Shown: positions 11,020 through 20,326 of the stretch, piece by piece
How the letters are laid out: each line of letters opens with the position of its first letter
How positions within the stretch are numbered: the first letter of the stretch is position 1
Source of the DNA: Dugong dugon
Taxonomy: Eukaryota; Chordata; Mammalia; Sirenia; Dugongidae
Length of the DNA: 64,000 nucleotides
Assembly: GCA_030035585.1 (NCBI GenBank)
Contig: CM057469.1
Location: 19,896,501 to 19,960,500, forward strand
Direction of reading: 5' to 3'
Program-made: the position numbers and the translations under genes
The notes under the pieces: model-generated
What the model saw: only the letters and a program-made list of their open reading frames with translations
Told to the model about the DNA's origin: nothing
The model's database searches: none

Positions 11020-12726
11020 GTTAACAACCCCACGACATATCAACCCTCTAACTTCTCAACCTCTTTTTTTTTTGGTGAAAATACACATAGCCAAAGATAC
11101 ACCATTTCAAAAATTTCTATACGCACAGTTCAGTGACATTGACTACACTCTTCCAGTTGTGCTGTTATTCTCACTTAAGATGAAGGGAACAAAATAGTTT
11201 CTCATTTAACAGTTCCTACAAATGTTGCCCTATGGCAATGGTTAACAATCTCACAACACATCAACAATATCCTTATTCAACCTTGGGTTCCCTATCACCA
11301 GCTTCCTTGTCCCCTTCTGCTTTCTGGCCCTTGTCACTGGACTCCTGTACCTCGTTAGTCTCATTTGGTTTTATGGGACTGTCCACTCCCAGGCTGAACA
11401 GTGAACCTCAGAAGTAACTTGACCACTGAGCTAGAAGGGTGTCTGGGGGCCATACTCTTGGGGTTTCTCCAGTCTCCTTTAGGCCAGTAAATCTGGTCTT
11501 TTTTTTGTGAGTTAGAATTATGCTCTACATCCTTCTCCAGCTCTGTCCAGAGCCCTCTGTTGTGATCCTGGTCAGAGTAGTCGGGGCACCATCTAGCTGT
11601 ACTGGACTCAGTCCAGTGGAGGCCTTGGTAGCTGTGGACAATTAGTCCTTTGGACTAATCTTTTCCTTGTATCCTGTTCTCTTCATTCTCCCTTGCTCCC
11701 GAAGGGATGAGACCAGTGGAGTATCTTAGATGGCCGCTCACGGGCTTTTAAGACCCCAGACGCTACTCACCGAGGTAGAATGTAGAGCATTGTCTTTATA
11801 AGCTGAGCTATCACTTTTTCTTTGATGAAATCTATTTTATCTCTTTTTTTCTTTTTACTTTATTTTTTGTTGTTGTTATTGATCTTTTTTCTTTTGATGC
11901 TTATGCTTTTGGTGTCTTATCGAAGAAATCATTTCCTGCTCCAAAGTCATGAAGATGTAGTCCTATGTTTTCTTCGTATAGTTTTACAGTTCTAGCTCTC
12001 ATATGCAGGCCTTTGATCCATTTTGAGGTAGATTTTGTTTACAGTGTGAGGGAAGGGTTCAGCTTCATTCTTCTGCATGTCCCAGCACCATTTGTTGAAG
12101 AGACTGCTCCTTCCCCGATTGAATTGTCTTGGCATTCTTGTCAAAAATTAATTAACAGTAAATGTGAGGGTTTATGGACTCTCAATTCTATTCCATTGAC
12201 CTACATGTCTTTCCTTATGCCAGTACCACATATCTATATGTCTTCATTACTATAGATTTGTAGTAAGTTTTGAAATCGGCACATGTGAGTTCTCCAACTT
12301 TGCTCTTCTTTTTCAAGGTCGATTTGGGTATCCTGGGTCCCTTGCATTTCCATATGAATTTAGGATCAGATTTCAATTTCTGAAAAGAAGACAGTTGGGA
12401 TTTTGATGGAATTGTGTTGAACCTGTAGATCAGTTGCCGTCTTAATAGTATAAAATCTTCCAATCCATGAATATCCAGTGTCTTTCCATTTATTTAGGTC
12501 TTCTTTAATTTGTTTCAATGATTTTTTTTTTAAGTTTTCTGAGTATAAGTTTTGAACTTATTTTGTTAAGTTTATTCCTAAGCATTCTTTTTGATGCTAT
12601 TGTAGTTGGAGTTGTTTTTTAAATTTTATTTTCAGGTTGTTCATTACTGCTGAATAGGAATACAATTGATTTTTGTATATTGACATCCTTGATTTCTTTT
12701 GACTGTATAGATTGAGAAATACCCTT
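11020..12726 (-). repeat. L1 LINE: ORF2 3' end plus 3' UTR
   Basis: On the minus strand, 12215-12463 encodes the L1 ORF2 C-terminal region (pattern IYRFNTIP, KFIWKCKGPRIPKS, DFKTYYKS). About 11180-11840 is the 3' UTR shared with copies at 28.4, 42.0 and 50.3 kb. The leftmost part is a mosaic: a short 3'-UTR piece (11020-11062), a T run, and a fragment of an older L1 3' end (11074-11178). Several insertions or template jumps probably made it. Confidence 0.8.
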
Positions 12727-12921
12727 GTTGGCTGCCCATCTATTTTGCTTCTAGAAATGCCAAGTTTTATTATCCACAGGTCTCTGCAGGTCATCCCCTC
12801 TTCCAACTCTGTCCTTGATGCTCATTACAATAGTTATACCCACCTGATTCTGATGATTAAGCCCACCTGCCTCTATTATTTTGGTATCTTATTACCCCCA
12901 AGCCCAGTTCAATAACAGCAT
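12727..12921 (-). repeat. ERVL/MaLR-type internal sequence, left part
   Basis: It appears to join the sequence at 13495-14010 across the solo LTR: the flanks carry 'agcat' and 'aacat' as a near-identical 5-bp duplication. It contains no coding frame. Confidence 0.5.
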
Positions 12922-13494
12922 TGTCTCAGTTTCCTAGTGCTGCCATAACACAAATGCAAGTGAGTGGCTTTAAAAAATGGAAATTTATTATCTCACAATT
13001 TTAGAAGCTAGAATTTCAAAGCAAGTCATCAGTGCTAGGGGAAGTCCTTCCTTGTCAGTAGCCCAGCTGTTCCTTGGTGTTCTTTGGCTTGTAGAAGTTT
13101 CCTCACATGGTCTCTTCCCTCTATGTGTGTATCTATGTCTATTCTGGTTTTTATAAGACACAACTCAGAAGGGGGATACCCTGGTGGCATAGTGGTTAAG
13201 AGCTACAGCTGCTAACCAAAAGGCCGGCAGTTCGAATCCACCAGGAACCCCTCCTTGGAAGCAATATGGGGCAGTTCTACTCTGTCCTGTAGTGTCACTG
13301 TGAGTCAGAATTGACTTGATGGCAATGAGTTTAGAGTTTCACTCAGAAGGAATTAGGTTTAGGACCCACCCTACTCAGGTATGACCTCATTAACATAACA
13401 GAGGAAACCTTATTTCCAAACAGAGTCATATTTACAGATACAGGGATAAGGATTTCAACACAACTTTTTAGGGAACACAATTCAGTCTAAAACA
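12922..13494 (-). repeat. Solo LTR (ERVL/MaLR type) with AfroSINE inside
   Basis: Minus-strand LTR beginning 'tgttttagactgaattgtg' and ending '...ctgagaca', with a 5-bp target duplication (agcat 12917-12921, aacat 13495-13499; one difference). An 'aataaatttcca' polyadenylation-type signal lies near its end at 12981-12992. It is the same family as six other LTRs in this window. Its body is interrupted at 13173-13340. Confidence 0.8.
13173..13340 (+). repeat. AfroSINE with 10-bp target duplication
   Basis: Plus-strand copy 'ataccctggtggcatagtgg' to 'gacttgatggcaatgag', inserted in the LTR. A perfect direct repeat 'actcagaagg' flanks it at 13163-13172 and 13341-13350. Confidence 0.92.
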
Positions 13495-14010
13495 AACATT
13501 TCCTGCCATCAGCCACAGCCCTGTTGTGGACAAACATGACTGAAGTTTTCACCAATACTGAAGCCCTTTCACGAGTACATTTCATATTCTTTGGAGGATG
13601 TGTTCTAGCATGCCTCAGAGTACTTTATAAGATTTATCTCCCACCCTCTGGGATGTCCTCCAGGTCCTGACATAACATTGTCACCTGATGGATTTTCTGG
13701 CTTTTCATAGTTCATCCACCCCAGTATGCCCACCTCCCTGAGCTTCTTGATCCCTCTCCCTCATTTTCCATGGACATTCTAGTAGATCTACTTCACTGAT
13801 GTGGCTTACCGCTTTTCTCATGCTTCCAAGAGCCAACCTAACAGTGTATTCTCAGGGTATAATTTCCCAGGGTCCTTGCCAGGCTGTACAATTCTGCAGC
13901 ATGAGAGAATTTTCCCATATCAACAAACTCTCCCTTACCCAGCTTTATAATTCTGTCCCCTTTGATCCAGCACTTTTCAGAATCCAACCCCATATATACA
14001 TGTTACTGTA
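13495..14010 (-). repeat. ERVL/MaLR-type internal sequence, right part
   Basis: The stretch from 'cctctgggatgtcctccagg' to 'ccagcacttttcagaatcc' resembles MaLR (THE1/MST-type) internal sequence read on the minus strand. No reading frame is preserved. Confidence 0.5.
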
Positions 14011-14047
14011 AAAAAAAAAAAGAAAGAAAATTAGCCTAGTGTGCTTA

Positions 14048-14225
14048 CAAAAATACCTCACAGGGAGGTATTGTGGTAAATATACATGTAACAAATCATT
14101 TGTCTTTTCAACATTCTTCATGTGTAGAATTCAGTGACATTCTTTATGTTTATCATTTCGTTCAACCATTAGCATTATCTGTTTCCAAATTTTCCCATCA
14201 CCCTTCACAGAAGCTCAGTGTGTAC
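14048..14225 (-). repeat. L1 3' end fragment
   Basis: 'ggtaaatatacatgtaaca' followed by 'gtgtagaattcagtgacatt' and 'cgttcaaccattagcatt' is the reverse complement of an old L1 3' end. The A-rich run at 14011-14029 lies just outside. Confidence 0.65.
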
Positions 14226-14341
14226 CTCTGGTTTTGAAGTGGATTTTAGATGAGATAGGTAGGGATCAAACATTCTCCTTTAAATCAGATGAATGCAGAC
14301 GTGCAAAAATCCTCATAGTTTCTCTCTCCTTCCCCCTTCAG

Positions 14342-14393
14342 TCACACACATACACTCACACACACACACACACATATACACTCACACACACTT
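14342..14393. repeat. (CA)n microsatellite
   Basis: An imperfect CA tract with 'ata' and 'actc' interruptions. It is a simple repeat; the small histidine/threonine-rich frames across it are artefacts. Confidence 0.95.
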
Positions 14394-15650
14394 CCCAGAA
14401 CCAGTTCCTTCAGCTATTATAAGACTTAAGCCCACCATATGCCTCTTTAAGGATTTGAGTAGGAGAGGAAAGGTATAGAGGTCTCAGAAATGATCATTAG
14501 ACAATTGTGTGTCTATTTGTTTTATTTATTTATTTTTGCGTATTGTCTGCTCTGATGGATAAAGAGGAGAAGTAAGATGGTGGGGGTTGGGAGGAATTTT
14601 ACCCCAGGGGTTTCCTTGAGTCCATACACATTCACCAAATTCAGCTTACACTCTGCCAGGAAATAATACGGTTTTCAATGTCTTCCTCTGTTTTTATTTT
14701 TTACCTCTTGAAAACAAGTCCCATGTGAATAAGATTTTCTCAGCTGGCTCCAAAACCTGGTGGGTTTAAGTCCCCGTGGGACTCACCACTCTCTAACAAG
14801 TATGCTTGCAGGATTTAGCTCTTCAACTCACTCCTACTCTCTCTTATTTCTTGCCTTTTTTTTTTTTTTTAGGAGAAAAGAGAACTGATTTCTGTTAATG
14901 TTTGTCCCCACTTAAAAGATATAAATTGTTTACCTATTTTATATTTAAGAATTTCATCCCACCTCACCTCTAAAAAAAGACTGCGGAACCCAGGTTACCG
15001 ATTGTAATTATTTACAAATAATTACTGCATAATCTATTAGAAGCCATGTTACTAGAAGCAGAAAATCTAGCATCTTAACTTAATAACATTCACCACCATT
15101 TGGAGAAACTAGAATTGACAGGATGCAGTATAGTAATAGGATTGAGGCATTGGAAAGATGTTCAGGGTCTCCAATGGAGGATCTGTTATATGCATATGTC
15201 ATCTACATTTGTCTGATGAAAAGCAGGGGGAAATGCTTTTGCCTTATCAGAGCTCCATAAGAGTCTGGAAAATGGAGTCCAGATATGAAAGCACTGCAAA
15301 TAAGTGCCTCCAAACTAACCCAAAGCAGGGAACTGAGCCAAGCAGCTTGTCCTATTCAGTTAGAGAGACGAGTAGAGTTCTAGTGAGAGAGAGAGAGCCA
15401 CTAAGCCGCCACTGAAAAGAAGGAGAAAAATAATATGCCTGCTGCTTAGAATAGAATCCTTAAGGATTAGTCTTCAAAATGACTTGCACAAGCTGGAGAA
15501 ATGGACGCACAGAAAGAGGATGGAGTTTAACAGGGACCAGAATGGTACATTCAAAGTGGGGAAGCAGACATAACTACAATACAAGTAAGAAAGTACTTAC
15601 CTTTAATTTAGCTTGTAAAGCAGCGTTGCCAGTTGCCTAATCTCTTCTTA
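14394..15650. other. Unannotated non-coding DNA
   Basis: No recognised repeat or exon. A T run lies at 14859-14871 and a short (GA)n tract at about 15386-15398. Confidence 0.4.
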
Positions 15651-15787
15651 AAGAAAGGCCTGGTGATCTACTTCCAAAATATCAGCCACTGAAAACCCCG
15701 TGGAGCACAATTCTACTGTGACACACATGGGGCCACCATGAATCAGAATTCACTCGAAGGCAACTAGTTGGTTGGCTGGTTGGAATA
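15651..15787 (+). repeat. AfroSINE, 5'-truncated, 8-bp target duplication
   Basis: The copy begins in the body ('aagaaaggcctggtgatct') and ends in a degenerate (ttgg)n-like tail. The direct repeat 'tcttctta' flanks it at 15643-15650 and 15788-15795, so the truncation happened at insertion. Confidence 0.88.
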
Positions 15788-15839
15788 TCTTCTTAGGGGC
15801 TGGAAGAGCCCAGTTGCTTTAGATGCCCCAACCATGAGC

Positions 15840-15905
15840 AAAAAACCCAAACCCGTTGCCATGGAGTGGATTCTGACTCATGGTGATCCCATGTGTTACA
15901 GAAAG
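15840..15905 (-). repeat. AfroSINE 3' tail fragment
   Basis: The minus strand reads 'catgagtcagaatccac' and 'ggcaacgggtttgggtttt'. Only the tail is present. Confidence 0.75.
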
Positions 15906-16255
15906 CAGTTCCCATCATGATACTCAAGGATAAATCAAATTCCTATGGGCCCTCATGGTCATCATATTGCCTTGTCAGTGATTGGCTCAGGAGCAGACAC
16001 GTCACAAGATTCTGGCCAGTGGTCTCCAGGGCAGATCTCCTGGGGACTTCATGGGAAAAGATCTTTATACTTACAAAGAAACATAATGAAAGAACAGTTC
16101 CTCTCCTTCTGTGGGACTAATTGAGGTCACAGCCAACATGTGAGGTGAGCAGAGCAGGAAGATACAAAGACCTGAGTTCTGCTGAGGCTGTTGATCTGCT
16201 GAATAAACCTATTCTAGACCTGCCCTACCTGTCCCTATTTTAGGTGAGGTAATAC

Positions 16256-16383
16256 TTTTAAAAGCTATTTCCAGATAGTGTTCCCTTACTTGTAGCCAAA
16301 AACATCCTAACTGATATAGCTTCCCAAAATAAGATTTTGTAGGTCATAAGTTATCAATAAGTTAGTAGTGTAGTGCTTTTAAA
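16256..16383. repeat. Dispersed direct repeat, copy 1
   Basis: 'atagcttcccaaaataagat', 'ataagttatcaataagttag' and 'tagtgctttta' match 18188-18324 in order with moderate divergence. The flanks differ. It is a two-copy segment here, either an unrecognised old repeat or a local duplication. Confidence 0.6.
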
Positions 16384-16433
16384 ATTTTTAGCAAATAGAA
16401 CTACCATGTGACCCAGCAATCACAATCCTATGT
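16384..16433 (+). repeat. L1 ORF2 fragment, left of LTR
   Basis: 'agaactaccatgtgacccag' is the L1 ORF2 3' coding strand. It continues at 16917 after the LTR. The target duplication 'tatgt' (16429-16433) pairs with 'taggt' (16917-16921). Confidence 0.75.
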
Positions 16434-16916
16434 TGTTATGAATTGAATTGTGTGCCCCAAAAACATGTGTTGAAATCCTAACCCCTGTACCTGTGGATGT
16501 AATTCCATTTGGGAGTAGGTTTTCTTCGTTATGTTAATGAGGTCATATCACTGTAGGGAATGTCTTAAATCTACTCACTTTTTTTTATTGTTGTAAATAT
16601 ATATATAACACAACATTTGCAAATTCAACATTTTCTACTCACTTTTGAGAGTATAAAAAGAGCAGATTAGGTACAGAGAAGCAAGCATGAATGGGGGAGC
16701 TATAGATGCCACATGGAGAGCTCCAAGGAGCACCGAGAAGAATGCTAGAGAAGCTGAGACAAGGATTTTCCCCCAGAGCGGACAGAGAGAGCCTTCCCCT
16801 AGAGGTGGCACTCTGAATTAGGATTTCTAACTTCCTAAACTGTGAGAAAATAAATTTCTGTTTGTTAAAGCCCCACTGTGGTATTTCTGTTATAGTAGCA
16901 CTAAAAAGCTAAAACA
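16434..16916 (+). repeat. Solo LTR (ERVL/MaLR type) inside an L1
   Basis: The LTR runs from 'tgttatgaattgaattgtg' to 'ctaaaaca', with a 5-bp target duplication (tatgt/taggt, one difference). It has a TATA-like 'gtataaaaag' (16651-16660) and an 'aataaatttctg' polyadenylation-type signal (16849-16860). A 52-bp L1 stub has inserted at 16583-16634. Confidence 0.88.
16583..16634 (-). repeat. 52-bp L1 3' stub with 12-bp target duplication
   Basis: On the minus strand it reads 'aaaatgttgaatttgcaaat' through 'acaacaat' into an A run. This is the very end of the L1 3' UTR seen at 55.8-55.9 kb. The direct repeat 'ctactcactttt' (16571-16582 and 16635-16646) proves insertion into the LTR. Confidence 0.88.
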
Positions 16917-17368
16917 TAGGTATATACACAGAAGTGAGGGCAGGAACACAAACAGAAACCTGTACACCAATGTTCATTGCAGCACTTTTCAAAATAGCCA
17001 AAAGATGGCACAATCAAAATGTCCACCCATAGACGAATGGATAAGCAAAGTGTGGTACATACAGACAACGGAATATTATCCTTCCGTAAAGAGAAAAGAA
17101 GTCCTGACGCATGACACAATGGATGAACCTTGAAAATAGCACGCTGAGCGAAATAGATCTGTTGCCAAAGAACAAATATTGTATGATCAAACTTTTGTGA
17201 AATAAGAAAATATGTAGAAACTAAAGATTATTGGTGATTACCAGGGACGGAAGAGAGGGGGAAGGAGAAGGTTTTGTTTAGGAGGCACTGAGTTGTGTTA
17301 TGGTGGTGGAATGATTTGGAAAAGGATAGTGAGAATTGTTGCACAACTTGGGGAGTTTAATCAATGTC
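16917..17368 (+). repeat. L1 3' end, right of LTR
   Basis: Continues the L1 from 16433: 'ttcattgcagcacttttca', 'gaatggataagcaaagtgtgg', then '3' UTR-like 'gaccagggac'-type text. It is colinear with the copy at 55430-55940 and is not translatable. Confidence 0.8.
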
Positions 17369-17443
17369 ACTGCTGCAAAAGACCCCTTTAGAGTGTTAAA
17401 AAGCAAAGATGTCACCTTGAGGACTAAGGTGCACCTTAGTCAC
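17369..17443 (+). repeat. RTE LINE fragment
   Basis: 'ctgctgcaaaagacc' to 'gaggactaaggtgcacc' is plus-strand RTE sequence, colinear with 37.39-37.46 kb. The adjacent LTR cuts it off and I do not find its continuation on the far side. Confidence 0.7.
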
Positions 17444-17950
17444 TGTCCTAGCTGTCTAGTGCTGCTATAACAGAAATACCGCAAGTGGCTGGCTTCAACA
17501 AAGAGAAGTTTATTCTCTCAGAGTTCAGTAGGTTACAAGTCCAAATTCAGGGCATCAGCGCCAGGGGAAGTCTTTCTCTGTTGGCTCTGAAGGAAGGTCC
17601 TTGTCATCAGTCTGCCCATTCTAGGAGCATCTCAGCACAGGAACCTCAGTTCTGAAGGACCTGCTCTGCTCCCGGCACTGCTTTCTTGGTGGTTTAAGGT
17701 CCCCATGTCTCTCTGTTTGCTTCTCTCTTTTATATCTCAAAAGAGATTGACTTAAGACATTATCTGATCTTGTAGATCTCAATCAATATAATTGGTGCTA
17801 ATGCATTTCATTAACATCATAGCGATAGGATTTACAACACATAAGGAAATCACATCAGATGACAAAATGGTAGACAATCGTACAATTCTGGGAATCACGG
17901 CCTAGCCAAGTTGACAGATATTTTGGGGGGACACAATTCAATACATGACA
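17444..17950 (-). repeat. Solo LTR (ERVL/MaLR type)
   Basis: Minus-strand LTR beginning 'tgtcatgtattgaattgtg' and ending 'agctaggaca'. Its flanks 'gtcac' and 'gatac' share three of five bases, so the target duplication is only plausible. Confidence 0.78.
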
Positions 17951-18187
17951 GATACCAAGTTACCACCGTAACTTGCAAAATCTGTGCCAAGTATTGGAGG
18001 AAGTGGAGGGAGGGGCAGAAATCCGTACGGCATAATCTGATCTTAACGGCAGTGCATTTGGGGGCCATACAACTGAAGCATGGTTAAAAGAATTTCTAGT
18101 AGCATGTAGACATATACAGGCTTTGGGGAGGGGTGATCATAAATATTTTAAATAATTGATAGTCTCTAAAATCTAGGCAAGATCATA

Positions 18188-18324
18188 CTTTTTAAAGCTA
18201 CTTTCAGTTGGGTTTTCTGTTATCCGTAGCAGAAAAAAGAAATCAATCCTAATTGACATAGCTTCCCAAAAGAAGATTCTGCTAGATCATACATTGGCAA
18301 TATGTTAGCTGTGCAGTGCTATTA
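18188..18324. repeat. Dispersed direct repeat, copy 2
   Basis: 'catagcttcccaaaagaaga', 'atacattggcaatatgttag' and 'gcagtgctatt' match copy 1 at 16256-16383. An AfroSINE then interrupts it, and 'aaaaattttagcaaa' at 18530-18545 resumes the match to copy 1. Confidence 0.6.
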
Positions 18325-18527
18325 TACCCTGGGTGGCACAAACAGTAGGTGCTTGGCTGCTAACTGAACAGCTGGAGGTTTGAGCCCACCCAGAGGTACC
18401 TTGGAAGAAAGTCCTGGTGATCTGCTTCTGAAAGGTCACGACCATTGAAAACCCTGCGGAGCAGTTCTACTCTGCACACATGGGGTCACCATGAGTCAGA
18501 ATAGACTTGATGGCAACTGGTATTGCT
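18325..18527 (+). repeat. AfroSINE
   Basis: Full-length plus-strand copy, 'ccctgggtggcacaaacag' to 'gacttgatggcaactgg'. It has the tRNA-like block 'gctggaggtttgagccc'. Confidence 0.88.
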
Positions 18528-19778
18528 GTTAAAAATTTTAGCAAAATCACACTAAAATCTAGGTTTCTGGCTTCTCTTGAAAGTGTAAGATCCGGCAATT
18601 CAAGTGTTGAATTCTCTTGTGGAAACTCAGCTGCAGCTGAATGGTGGCGCCCTTCTCCCTAGACTAGGGTCTCCAGCTTCCCAGAGTTCTCACCCGTTTC
18701 CTTTGTTTCCCTCCTACTGCTCCCTACTCACTCATTTAAGACAGCTGTCTGACCTCACTTAGCATTTTGAGCGTATACCCCCTGTTGGATGGAGAGGAGG
18801 AAGCGGAGAGAGGAAAGAAAGCAATGACGAGAGGTAAAAGAAAGAGGTGCTAACAGAGTTGACTAAAGGAACTGGGTTTACAGGAGAATCAGCTGAAAGG
18901 CTGGAGGAAAGAACTTAGAGTCTTTTAGAAGAGGGAATCTATTGGGTAGATAGTGTGAATTAGGTATTGGGAAGTTCTGCTGACTAAAGATTTTTGAGAA
19001 AAAAATTGGGGGAAATCAAACAGCTATCTCTCTATAGTGCTTAAATATGGCTAACATAGGGAATGAGCTAGATATGCTTTATATCTGAGGGTTTTGCAAA
19101 GCACACATTTGCAAAGTTTAATCAGGACTTGGGTTTCTAAGAAACTCTGGAAAAGCAATTCCTCCTAATTTGGGATATTATTATCAGAAGTTTTTTAATT
19201 ACCCTGAGACCATTTTCCTACGTACAGTTCACCAGTGGAATCAAATCAATCAGGTTTATTACAATTTCTGATTAAAAAAAAAGAAAGAATCCCCTTGCTG
19301 TGTCTCTCCTCAACCCTGTCCCCACTGCCAAACTCCTGGGTATTAGAATTGCAAAAGAAAGAAGGTAAAAGGGGGAAATGAGCTTGTACAAAGATATCTA
19401 AATAAATAGCCCAATTTGATATAAAACATTCCACATATGCCCCCAAAGCTCTTAATATTTAAGAATGAAATTTCTGCCAATGAACTGCAGCCACATGTGG
19501 CTGTAGAGGCGGGCAGCGAAATCAGGAAGAAGCTGCTTATTCAGCCTCTTCAAACAAAAATGAATTGTTTTGATGAATGAGAATTCTTTCATGAATTACC
19601 ATATAACATGCCAGTCGTTTTTTCAATGTCAAGCAGAGAAAGTTTTCATTTGTCTTTTGTTTGGCTACAGCTACATAAAAATAATGGAAGGTCATGGCCG
19701 CTCGAGACAACACTTCTCATTATAGCCCTCAAGAGGCAGGCATGCCTACGTTAGACCAGAAGTGAAGGGGGTGGGACA
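18528..19778. other. Unannotated non-coding DNA
   Basis: No recognised repeat or exon in this stretch beyond the short continuation of the dispersed repeat at its left edge. Confidence 0.4.
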
Positions 19779-19878
19779 GCTAAGACTTTCCTCCAACTTT
19801 CAAGTATTGGCCTTGTCCCTGGTTTTTCCACATAGATTAGGGTGGTAGCATTTTATGAATCCAATGTATAACATTTGG
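19779..19878. other. Segment duplicated at 27.47 kb
   Basis: 'gctaagactttcctc', 'gtccctggttttt', 'cacatagatta' and 'ggtggtagcattttatgaa' recur in the same order at 27470-27553, inside an L2. The surrounding sequence here is not L2. Confidence 0.65.
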
Positions 19879-19975
19879 ATACCAGCAGAGTCACGTCCAC
19901 ATTTCAAGCACTCTGCCCTGTCAGCACAAGGCTTGCGTGGCTATATTTGAAACTCTAGACACGTAAGTAAAGGAT

Positions 19976-20047
19976 GTTGTTGTTAGTAGGCTCCCATCTC
20001 ATGGTGACCTCATGGACAGCAGAACAAAATGCTGCCCCATCTTGTGT
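19976..20047 (-). repeat. tRNA-Gly/RTE composite SINE, 3' part (outer host of the nest)
   Basis: The tail 'gttgttgttag' leads into the SINE 3' region read on the minus strand. The copy continues at 24795 after 4.7 kb of inserted elements. The flanking 5-bp words 'tgtgt' (20043-20047) and 'tgtgc' (24795-24799) mark the LTR insertion. Confidence 0.8.
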
Positions 20048-20326
20048 TGTCTTAGTTATCTCGTGCTGGTGTAGGAGAAATACTGCAAATGGGTGGCTTT
20101 AATGAACAAAAATTTGTGTTTTCACAGTTTAGGAGGGAAGAACTCCGAATTCAGGGCAGTGGCTCTAGGGAAAGGCTCTGTCTCTGTTAGCCGTGGGGGA
20201 AGATCCTCGTCTCAGCTTCTGTTGCATACAACACAACACGTGGAGTTTCTGGGCTTGTAAACTGGGCAGCCTACATCATATTCAGATACTGTCGGTCTTC
20301 TCCCTGTCTGTTTTTTTTCTGTGCCT
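20048..20326 (-). repeat. Solo LTR, part 1 of the nest
   Basis: Reads 'tgtcttagttatctcgtgct' on the plus strand, the reverse complement of the LTR 3' end. The LTR resumes at 24433 and ends at 24794. Confidence 0.82.

Noticed and set aside
14342-14393. CRISPR-like regular repeats
   Set aside because: It is a plain CA microsatellite; there are no spacers and the genome is mammalian.
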